NCBI GenBank assembly: GCA_036260935.1
Contig: DATALQ010000035.1
Coordinates: 180,965 to 244,964 of the forward strand
Direction of reading: 5' to 3'
Length of the DNA: 64,000 bases
Source: JAEYOM01 sp036260935
Lineage (GTDB): Bacteria > Bacillota > Clostridia > Acetivibrionales > DTU013
A model generated the notes under the pieces. The model ran no database searches and was not told the DNA's origin. It worked only from the letters and a program-made list of their open reading frames with translations. Below, in pieces: positions 8,021-15,296 of this stretch. Positions within the stretch are counted from its first letter, which is position 1. Every line of letters starts with the position of its first letter. The translations under genes were made by a program, and so were the position numbers.

Positions 8021-9907
8021 TTATTTTTTATTGTTGTCGTCGTCAACTACCTTGTAATCGGCGTCGTAAACATTATCCTGTCCTGCACCCGGATTTGCTC
8101 CGCCTCCGAAGCCTGCTCCCGGATTCGGTCCGCCCTCGAAGCCGGCTCCCGGGTTCGGTCCGCCCTGTGCTCCGGGATTCTGCTGGTATATCTTCGACGA
8201 GATATCGTAGAATGCCTGTGTCAAAGCTTCTGTAGCCGATTTGATCCTATCGGTGTCGGTACCCTTCAGCGCTTCCTTAACATTCTCTATTTCCTTCTCG
8301 ACCTTTGCCTTGTCATCGCTGCCAAGTTTATCTCCGAGATCCTTGAGGGTCTTTTCGGACTGGTAAACCATCGAATCGGCGTTGTTTCTCACTTCGATCT
8401 CTTCCTTGCGCTTCTTGTCTTCAGAAGCGAATTTCTCCGCCTCCTTGACAGCCTTGTCGATATCGGCGTCGGAAAGGTTGCTCGATGCGGTGATCGTAAC
8501 CTTCTGCTCGTTGCCCGTGCCTAGATCCTTTGCGGAAACATGCACTATACCGTTTGCGTCGATATCGAAGGTTACTTCGATCTGCGGAATTCCCCTCGGC
8601 GCCGGCGGAATGCCTGTAAGCTGGAATCTTCCAAGCGTCTTGTTGTACTGAGCCATTTCCCTTTCGCCCTGGAGCACATGGACCTCGACGCTCGTTTGTC
8701 CGTCGGCCGCGGTCGAGAATATCTGGCTCTTCTTTGACGGGATTGTCGTATTTCTATCGATCAGCTTGGTGAATACGCCGCCGAGGGTTTCGATACCGAG
8801 TGAAAGCGGAGTAACGTCGAGCAGCAGCAGATCCTTGACCTCGCCGGTCAGAACGCCTGCTTGAATGGCCGCGCCTACTGCAACGCATTCGTCGGGGTTG
8901 ATGCCCTTGAACGGATCCTTATTGATGAATTTTCTGACTGCTTCCTGTACGGCCGGAATCCTTGTGGAACCGCCGACCAGCAGTACCTTGTCGATCTTTT
9001 CGGGCGTCAGGCCTGCATCCTGCATTGCCTGCCTTGTAGGCGCCATAGTCTTTTCGACCAGATCCGCTGTCAGTTCGTCGAATTTTGCCCTGGTAAGCGT
9101 AATGTCAAGATGCTTCGGGCCGGATGCGTCTGCGGTTATGAACGGCAGATTTATATTTGAAGTCGTGACTCCTGAAAGCTCTATCTTGGCTTTCTCAGCA
9201 GCTTCCTTAAGACGCTGCAGTGCCATCTTGTCATTTCTAAGATCGATACCGTTTTCACGCTTGAAGCTATCAACCAGATAATCCATGACCCTCTGGTCGA
9301 AATCATCTCCGCCGAGTCTGGTATTACCGTTCGTTGCAAGTACTTCGAATACCCCGTCGCCTATTTCCAGGATGGATACGTCGAACGTTCCGCCGCCGAG
9401 GTCATAGACCATTATCTTCTGGTCATGTTCCTTGTCGAGTCCGTATGCGAGAGCAGCAGCCGTAGGTTCGTTGATTATCCTCAGGACCTCTATCCCGGCG
9501 ATCTTTCCCGCATCCTTTGTGGCCTGCCTCTGTGAGTCGCTGAAGTATGCCGGCACGGTTATTACTGCCTGGGATATCGTTTCACCCAGATATGCCTCTG
9601 CATCGGCCTTCAGTTTCTGCAGTATCATTGCTGAGATTTCCGGAGGAGTGTAGCCCTTGTCATCTATTTTTACCTTCCTGTCGGTACCCATATCCCTCTT
9701 TATCGATATGACGGTCCTCTCAGGATTGGTGATAGCCTGTCTCTTTGCAACCTGGCCAACTAGCCTCTCGCCTGTCTTCGAAAACGCGACTACTGACGGA
9801 GTTGTCCTGTTGCCCTCCGGATTGGCTATAACTACCGGCTCCCCGCCTTCCATAACAGCTACGCACGAATTTGTTGTACCTAAATCTATACCTATTACTT
9901 TTGCCAT
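8021..9907 (-). CDS. dnaK: Chaperone DnaK (Hsp70)
   Basis: ATP-driven chaperone that binds hydrophobic peptide segments. Residues 1-380 form the actin-like ATPase domain (IGIDLGTTNSCVAV; MVYDLGGGTFDVSIL; VLLVGGSTRIPAVQEAV), followed by the linker KDLLLLDVTPLSLG, the substrate-binding domain and a helical lid. The tail is distinctive: three near-repeats of GGPNPGAGF before YDADYKVVDDDNNKK. GGAGG lies seven bases before the ATG. It is preceded by grpE after 40 bases and is controlled through the CIRCE/HrcA site before hrcA. Confidence 0.98.
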   Translation of the reverse strand: MAKVIGIDLGTTNSCVAVMEGGEPVVIANPEGNRTTPSVVAFSKTGERLVGQVAKRQAITNPERTVISIKRDMGTDRKVKIDDKGYTPPEISAMILQKLKADAEAYLGETISQAVITVPAYFSDSQRQATKDAGKIAGIEVLRIINEPTAAALAYGLDKEHDQKIMVYDLGGGTFDVSILEIGDGVFEVLATNGNTRLGGDDFDQRVMDYLVDSFKRENGIDLRNDKMALQRLKEAAEKAKIELSGVTTSNINLPFITADASGPKHLDITLTRAKFDELTADLVEKTMAPTRQAMQDAGLTPEKIDKVLLVGGSTRIPAVQEAVRKFINKDPFKGINPDECVAVGAAIQAGVLTGEVKDLLLLDVTPLSLGIETLGGVFTKLIDRNTTIPSKKSQIFSTAADGQTSVEVHVLQGEREMAQYNKTLGRFQLTGIPPAPRGIPQIEVTFDIDANGIVHVSAKDLGTGNEQKVTITASSNLSDADIDKAVKEAEKFASEDKKRKEEIEVRNNADSMVYQSEKTLKDLGDKLGSDDKAKVEKEIENVKEALKGTDTDRIKSATEALTQAFYDISSKIYQQNPGAQGGPNPGAGFEGGPNPGAGFGGGANPGAGQDNVYDADYKVVDDDNNKK

Positions 9908-9947
9908 AACTTACCTCCTGCTATTATACTTTTATATTGTAATGACA

Positions 9948-10574
9948 TCAGTTTGCCACTTTTACCATACTGTAACGAATTACCTTATCCTTATAAATAT
10001 ATCCCTTCTGGAATTCTTCAATGACAACGTTGTGCCCGAGCGATTCATCCTCAGCATGCATAACTGCATTGTGCCGCATGGGATCGAATTGCTCGCCTAC
10101 AGCCTTTATCTCCTCTACTCCGAGGTTTTTGAGAACATCTCCGAACTGCTTGAATACCATCTCAACGCCATCCTTCAGCGTCCGGGCGGATTCGTCTGCA
10201 GAAATCGCTTTCAGCGCCCTTTCCACGTTGTCCATGACCGGAATGAAAGCGCCGGCTACATCGCTTACAGCGTCAATATATAAGGATTCCTTTTCCTTGA
10301 CCGATCTCTTTTTGAAGTTGTCAAATTCGGCCGCCATTCTCTGCAGCCTGTCAAGATACTCGGCACACTGCTTCCCGCTTTTATCGATTTCATTTTTGGC
10401 GTCCTTCAATTCCTCTTTAAGCAGTTCCAGTTCTTTTGCCGTATTTGCTGTCTCTTTGTCCGCCTTGTTTGCGTTTGGCTCAGCAACCTCTTCACTGCCG
10501 TTCACTACCGATGCTTCCGTTACCGCACCTTCAGCTTCACAGGCGTCTGCCTGCCTGTGCTTTCTATCACTCAT
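9948..10574 (-). CDS. grpE: Nucleotide exchange factor GrpE
   Basis: Releases ADP from DnaK so that the chaperone cycle can restart. Of its 208 residues the first 50 are acidic and Ala/Glu-rich; residues 50-100 form the coiled-coil stalk (AKELELLKEELKDAKNEID, CAEYLDRLQRMAAEFDNFKKR), and the C-terminal head ends with the GrpE signature region (GHNVVIEEFQKGYIYKDKVIRYSMVKVA). AGAGG stands six bases before the ATG. It lies between hrcA and dnaK in the standard operon. Confidence 0.97.
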   Translation of the reverse strand: MSDRKHRQADACEAEGAVTEASVVNGSEEVAEPNANKADKETANTAKELELLKEELKDAKNEIDKSGKQCAEYLDRLQRMAAEFDNFKKRSVKEKESLYIDAVSDVAGAFIPVMDNVERALKAISADESARTLKDGVEMVFKQFGDVLKNLGVEEIKAVGEQFDPMRHNAVMHAEDESLGHNVVIEEFQKGYIYKDKVIRYSMVKVAN

Positions 10575-10617
10575 AGCTACCTCTCATCCTTTGAACTGAA
10601 TTTATTCCCGTCCCGCG

Positions 10618-11673
10618 TCATCCGTCCCCGGGAGGCTCATAGCCCAACAGCCTGTTGATTTCCTCGCCCATCAGCTTCCTGACATATTTCATCGAAGAGA
10701 TCACCCTGGGATAGTCCATACGTGTCGGACCTATTACCCCTATAGTCCCTATATAGGTATCCGCTATGTTATAGTTCGTCGTTATAAGGCTGCAGTCACG
10801 GATACTTGTAAGATCATTCTCTGAACCTATACGGACATTTATACCTTCAAAATGGATCGCATCGAACAGCGCTTTGCAAATTCCCGTCCTCTCGTCGAGA
10901 AGGTTCATGAAGTCCCTCGCCTTCACCATGTCACGGAATTCGGGATGGTTGAATATATTGGTCGTTCCTTCCACGTAAACCTCCGCGTTGTCGATCTGGT
11001 TGATGCAATCTGCGGCGCCGCTCAGTATAGGCAGAAGCAGCTCACCCGACATTCCGAGCTCTTTCTCCAACTCCCTTATGATGCGCAGATCGACCTGCTC
11101 TATAGTCAAGCCTGCCAGTTTATTGTTAAGCGCATTGGAAACCATGATCAATACATCAGGTGCTACGCTCTCAGATATTTTTACCAGAATATTGCGTACG
11201 ATACCGGCGTTTGTCACTACAATGACCATGGCCTTGCCGCTCTCTATCGGCACCACCTGTATCGCCTTTATTGTGCTGGTCTTCATCTGGGGCGTTATTA
11301 CCATTGAAGTGTACCTGGTAAAGCGCGATAGGACTGCAGAAGCCTGTCTGATTAGCTGGCTTAGCTCATTAATGCGTAATTCCATCGCTGATTTGATTTT
11401 CTCTATTTCATCTATCTCAAGCTCGCGTACCTGCATAAGTTCATCGACATAAATCCTGTAGCCCTTGTCTGAAGGAACTCTGCCCGCAGAGGTATGAGGC
11501 TGCGCCAGGTATCCCATTTCTTCGAGATCGGCCATCTCGTTCCGGATCGTAGCCGAGCTCAGTCCGAGTTCGTGCTTTCTTGCAATCGTTCTGGAGCCGA
11601 TAGGTTCGGCCGTATCAATGTAATCATCGATGATGGCCTGAAGGATCCTCTTTTTTCTTTCATCCATTATCAT
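10618..11673 (-). CDS. hrcA: Heat-inducible transcription repressor HrcA
   Basis: Represses the class I heat-shock operon by binding CIRCE, with GroEL activity as the usual signal. The 351 residues have an N-terminal winged helix (MDERKKRILQAIIDDYIDTAEPIGSRTIARKHELGLSSATIRNEMADLE in pieces) and the HrcA core to the end (GPTRMDYPRVISSMKYV). The chosen ATG is eight bases after GAGGGG; an in-frame GTG three codons upstream overlaps that ribosome site and is less likely. First gene of hrcA-grpE-dnaK-dnaJ and, given the CIRCE just upstream, autoregulated. Confidence 0.97.
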   Translation of the reverse strand: MIMDERKKRILQAIIDDYIDTAEPIGSRTIARKHELGLSSATIRNEMADLEEMGYLAQPHTSAGRVPSDKGYRIYVDELMQVRELEIDEIEKIKSAMELRINELSQLIRQASAVLSRFTRYTSMVITPQMKTSTIKAIQVVPIESGKAMVIVVTNAGIVRNILVKISESVAPDVLIMVSNALNNKLAGLTIEQVDLRIIRELEKELGMSGELLLPILSGAADCINQIDNAEVYVEGTTNIFNHPEFRDMVKARDFMNLLDERTGICKALFDAIHFEGINVRIGSENDLTSIRDCSLITTNYNIADTYIGTIGVIGPTRMDYPRVISSMKYVRKLMGEEINRLLGYEPPGDG

Positions 11674-11742
11674 CTCATACACCCCTCATTAAAAGCCCAC
11701 TGTTTTGTTTCATATATAATATACGATGTTTTTTATGATTTG

Positions 11743-11769
11743 TTAGCACTCCTTGTTATCGAGTGCTAA
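11743..11769. promoter_or_regulatory. CIRCE operator (HrcA-binding site)
   Basis: TTAGCACTC, nine bases, GAGTGCTAA: a perfect inverted repeat matching the CIRCE consensus at every arm position. It starts ten bases downstream of the -10 box of the hrcA promoter, so bound HrcA would block transcription initiation. Confidence 0.97.
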
Positions 11770-11778
11770 CATACTTTA

Positions 11779-11807
11779 AAAATACCACCTGGTAATTTTT
11801 TTGTCAA
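11779..11807 (-). promoter_or_regulatory. Sigma-A-type promoter of the hrcA-grpE-dnaK-dnaJ operon
   Basis: On the minus strand TTGACA (11807-11802) is followed after exactly 17 bases by TATTTT (11784-11779). The transcription start would fall at the edge of the CIRCE element. This is the standard layout of a HrcA-controlled heat-shock operon. Confidence 0.85.
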
Positions 11808-11910
11808 GATGATTTTAACTATTATTTGGTTTTGCTTGAAAATGCCGCATCCATGCTTCGAAAGGGGTTCTTGAGCATTGACGGAGACGCGGTGGCGGCC
11901 TGTAATACCG

Positions 11911-13236
11911 CTAAATAAACTCTATAAATACTTTATTGGCCAGATCCAGCCCGATATTGCTCAACCTGTAAAGCACGTCCGGTTTTATACCGCCGGACTC
12001 CGCCCCGTATTCCCCGGGCAGGTCGGCGATATTTCCGGTCTCCTCCCTTATCAGCAAACCTGCATCCACAAGCTTCCCTAGCTTGTCTCCGTAGACCTCC
12101 TTCAGCTCTGTACCATACCTCAGCCTGAATTTCTCCGACGAAATACCCTTTATCAATCTCAGTCCGAGTATCATGAACTCGGACATGGATTCCTCCCGCC
12201 CGATATACTGCAAATCTTCATGGAGCCCTGCTTCAACTCCCGCGCTGATCAGAGCTGTACATGGCCTTATGTCCGGCTGTTCGGGATTATCGCCTGCCCC
12301 ATTTTCGCAGCTTCCTTTGTGGACGCCGCCTCGCTCTCCGGCTTCAAGACGCTTCACCGCGGTTATATAATCCTCGATACCCGTAGTATTCCCGAACCGC
12401 TTCCCGTCCAGATAAGAATGCGCCCCCGCACCGAAGCCCGCATACTCCTCAGCCCTCCAGTAAGTAAGGTTATGCCTGCATTCAAAGCCAGGTATTGCGA
12501 AATTTGAAAGCTCATAATGCCTGTAGCCCATTTCCGCAAGGAATTCCACAGCATGCCTGTACATTTTCCTGTCTAGCTCATCCTCGGCCGGCGCCAATGT
12601 ACCCGACTCATATCTGTCTCCGAATACCGTGCCTTCCTCTATTTGCAGGTCATAGCAGGACAAGTGGGTAAGCCGGTGCTCCCGATACAAATTTGTTACC
12701 GCCTCAAGCGTCTCTGTCCAGTCCTCAAAGGTCTGTCCCGGCAGTCCGAAGATCAGGTCGGCATTGACATTTGTAAATTCCGCCCGGTATGCGGCCTCCA
12801 GATTTTCTACAAACTGCTGCCTCCTGTGTATCCTTCCGAGGCTTTCGAGAAGCCTGTCCTGCCAGGCCTGAAGGCCTATGCTGAGTCTGTTTATACCTGC
12901 CTGCCTGTAAATCCTGAGGCTCCCAAAGGAGAGAGTCCCGGGATTGCATTCCATGCTGACTTCCGCATCGGGGATAATGTTGAAAAGCCTGCGGCATTCC
13001 TCGAGCAAACCGCTTATATATGCCGGATCGACCAGCGAAGGTGTCCCGCCGCCGATAAAAACGGTTTTGACCGTGCTGTCCTTCAAGTCCTCCGACATGA
13101 CGCGCATCTCGGTTTTCAGCGCATTAAAATAAGAACCGGCAAGGTGATCCATGCCGGAATAGGAATTGAAATCGCAATAGTAGCACTTTGACTTGCAAAA
13201 AGGTATGTGGATATACATACCGATACCGTCATTCAT
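11911..13236 (-). CDS. hemW: Radical SAM heme chaperone HemW
   Basis: HemW family (formerly annotated as HemN-like coproporphyrinogen oxidase); known members bind heme and an iron-sulfur cluster and are thought to pass heme to respiratory proteins. The N-terminus MYIHIPFCKSKCYYC carries Cys14, Cys18 and Cys21 for the cluster, with Phe-type residues of the HemW class (CDFNSYSG). GGGTPS, GLPGQT and YELSNFA are conserved. At 441 residues it is about 50-60 longer than usual because of a Gly/Glu/Cys-containing insertion near residues 300-345, just before the C-terminal winged-helix domain. GGAGAG precedes the ATG. Confidence 0.92.
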   Translation of the reverse strand: MNDGIGMYIHIPFCKSKCYYCDFNSYSGMDHLAGSYFNALKTEMRVMSEDLKDSTVKTVFIGGGTPSLVDPAYISGLLEECRRLFNIIPDAEVSMECNPGTLSFGSLRIYRQAGINRLSIGLQAWQDRLLESLGRIHRRQQFVENLEAAYRAEFTNVNADLIFGLPGQTFEDWTETLEAVTNLYREHRLTHLSCYDLQIEEGTVFGDRYESGTLAPAEDELDRKMYRHAVEFLAEMGYRHYELSNFAIPGFECRHNLTYWRAEEYAGFGAGAHSYLDGKRFGNTTGIEDYITAVKRLEAGERGGVHKGSCENGAGDNPEQPDIRPCTALISAGVEAGLHEDLQYIGREESMSEFMILGLRLIKGISSEKFRLRYGTELKEVYGDKLGKLVDAGLLIREETGNIADLPGEYGAESGGIKPDVLYRLSNIGLDLANKVFIEFI

Positions 13237-13366
13237 AAAATTCTCTCCAAGATACAGCTAATGGGTCAGCGGCCGTCCGGACCCGGGACTTCCCGCAACG
13301 GTCATCGAACCGGAACTTCCGGGAACGGCAGCGTCCATACAAAAGCCCGCTTTCACTGGAGTTACC

Positions 13367-15175
13367 CTACTCGTCCAGCTTCAGCACGCTCATGAAGGCC
13401 TCCTGCGGCACCTCGACCGAACCGACCTGCCTCATGCGCTTCTTGCCTTCCTTCTGCTTTTCAAGCAGCTTTTTCTTTCTTGTTATATCACCGCCGTAGC
13501 ACTTGGCCAGAACGTCCTTCCTGTATGCTTTGACGGTCTCCCTTGCAATTATCTTACCGCCTATGCATGCCTGTATCGGTATTTCGAACTGCTGCCTCGG
13601 GATCGCGTCTTTGAGTTTCTCGGCTATTCTTCTTGCCCTCGTGTACGCTTTCTCTTCATGCACTATGAAAGAAAGCGCATCTACAATCTCGCTGTTCAGC
13701 ATGATATCAAGCTTGACAAGTTGGGATTCCTTATATCCGATAAGCTCGTAGTCGAGGGAAGCATAGCCCCTCGTCCTCGATTTCAGCGCGTCGAAGAAGT
13801 CATATATTATTTCGTTGAGCGGCAGTTCATATGTCAGCATGACTCTGGTCTCGTCCAGGTACGACATATCCTTGTAGACGCCGCGTCTTTCCTGCGAGAG
13901 CTCCATTATACTGCCGACGTAGTCTATCGGAGTCATTATCGTGGCTTTTACGACAGGTTCCTCCATCTTTTCAATCGACGTAACAGGCGGCAGATTGGTC
14001 GGGTTGTCTATATCGATAACCTGGCCGTCTGTCAGCGTTATCCTGTAAATAACGCTTGGCGCAGTAGTGACGAGATCGAAGTCGAATTCTCTTTCAAGCC
14101 TCTCCTGTATGATCTCCATGTGCAGCAGGCCCAGGAAGCCGCACCTGAAGCCGAAGCCCAAAGCAACGGAAGTCTCAGGCTCAAACAGCAGAGCGGCGTC
14201 ATTCAACTGCAGCTTTTCGAGAGCATCCCTCAGATCTCCGTATTTTGAGCCGTCCGCAGGATAAATACCGCAGAATACCATGGACTGGACTTTCTTATAG
14301 CCCGGCAGCGGTTCGGTTGCCGGTCTGTCGGCAAGTGTGACAGTATCGCCGACACGTGTATCGCGTACATTCTTGATGCTCGCGCAGATGTATCCGACAT
14401 CTCCCGCCAGAAGCCCGTCGCAGGGAGAATACTGGCCGGGCCTGAAATACCCGACCTCAGTAACGACGAACTCCTTCTTCGTGTACATCATGCGGATAGT
14501 ATCTCCAGTCCTTACGGAGCCTTCCATTACCCTTATGTGAACGATAACGCCTTTGTAGCTGTCATAGAACGAATCGAATATCAACGCCCGCAGCGGAGCA
14601 TCTTCGTCTCCGTTAGGCGGCGGGATAACCCTCGCTATCTGCTCCAGAACGGCTTCAATATTTATTCCGTTCTTTGCAGAGATTTGAGGGGCTTCCGAAC
14701 AATCCAGGCCTATCACGTCCTCTATTTCCTTTTTAACGTGCTCCGGCTGGGCGCTCGGAAGATCTATCTTGTTTATTACCGTCATTATCTCAAGGTTGTG
14801 ATCTAGCGCAAGGTAAACGTTGGCCAGTGTCTGAGCTTCGACGCCCTGCGCCGCATCCACTACCAGGACGGCGCCTTCGCACGCCGCGAGGCTTCTTGAG
14901 ACCTCATAATTGAAGTCCACATGACCGGGGGTATCTATAAGGTTATAAATGTACTCCTTCCCGTCATTCGCTTTGTACACCATTCTGACAGCCTGCGCCT
15001 TTATGGTGATGCCGCGTTCACGTTCTATATCCATCGTATCGAGCACCTGCTCCTGCATCTCCCTCTCGGTGAGAACTCCCGTCATCTGAATAAGACGGTC
15101 GGCCAGTGTCGATTTGCCGTGATCTATATGCGCTATGATACAAAAATTGCGTATATTGTCCTGTCTGCCTGACAT
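13367..15175 (-). CDS. lepA: Elongation factor 4 (LepA)
   Basis: Ribosome-binding GTPase related to EF-G; implicated in ribosome assembly and back-translocation. The 602 residues contain the GTPase motifs HIDHGKSTLADRL (P loop, near 17), DTPGHVDF (near 83) and NKIDLPSA (near 138), then domains II, III and V and the LepA-specific C-terminal domain (ETVKAYRKDVLAKCYGGDITRKKKLLEKQ in pieces). Length is normal. GGGGAT is six bases before the ATG. It lies upstream of hemW with a 130-base gap, the common clostridial order. Confidence 0.97.
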   Translation of the reverse strand: MSGRQDNIRNFCIIAHIDHGKSTLADRLIQMTGVLTEREMQEQVLDTMDIERERGITIKAQAVRMVYKANDGKEYIYNLIDTPGHVDFNYEVSRSLAACEGAVLVVDAAQGVEAQTLANVYLALDHNLEIMTVINKIDLPSAQPEHVKKEIEDVIGLDCSEAPQISAKNGINIEAVLEQIARVIPPPNGDEDAPLRALIFDSFYDSYKGVIVHIRVMEGSVRTGDTIRMMYTKKEFVVTEVGYFRPGQYSPCDGLLAGDVGYICASIKNVRDTRVGDTVTLADRPATEPLPGYKKVQSMVFCGIYPADGSKYGDLRDALEKLQLNDAALLFEPETSVALGFGFRCGFLGLLHMEIIQERLEREFDFDLVTTAPSVIYRITLTDGQVIDIDNPTNLPPVTSIEKMEEPVVKATIMTPIDYVGSIMELSQERRGVYKDMSYLDETRVMLTYELPLNEIIYDFFDALKSRTRGYASLDYELIGYKESQLVKLDIMLNSEIVDALSFIVHEEKAYTRARRIAEKLKDAIPRQQFEIPIQACIGGKIIARETVKAYRKDVLAKCYGGDITRKKKLLEKQKEGKKRMRQVGSVEVPQEAFMSVLKLDE

Positions 15176-15205
15176 TCGTTATCCCCTTGTCATTCCAAAG
15201 GCATC

Positions 15206-15221
15206 GCTAAAATATTTTAGC
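15206..15221. repeat. 16-bp perfect palindrome upstream of lepA
   Basis: GCTAAAATATTTTAGC is self-complementary over its whole length. Together with the following CGA it repeats the sequence AATATTTTAGCCGA found at the right end of the dnaK-dnaJ palindromic element (7917-7930), 31 bases before the lepA start on the minus strand. Confidence 0.6.
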
Positions 15222-15296
15222 CGAGCCTTAACGTATTACATTATTTTTTCAATAAATGCAGTACAATTATAACATCCGTTTGTAAGAAAATAAATC

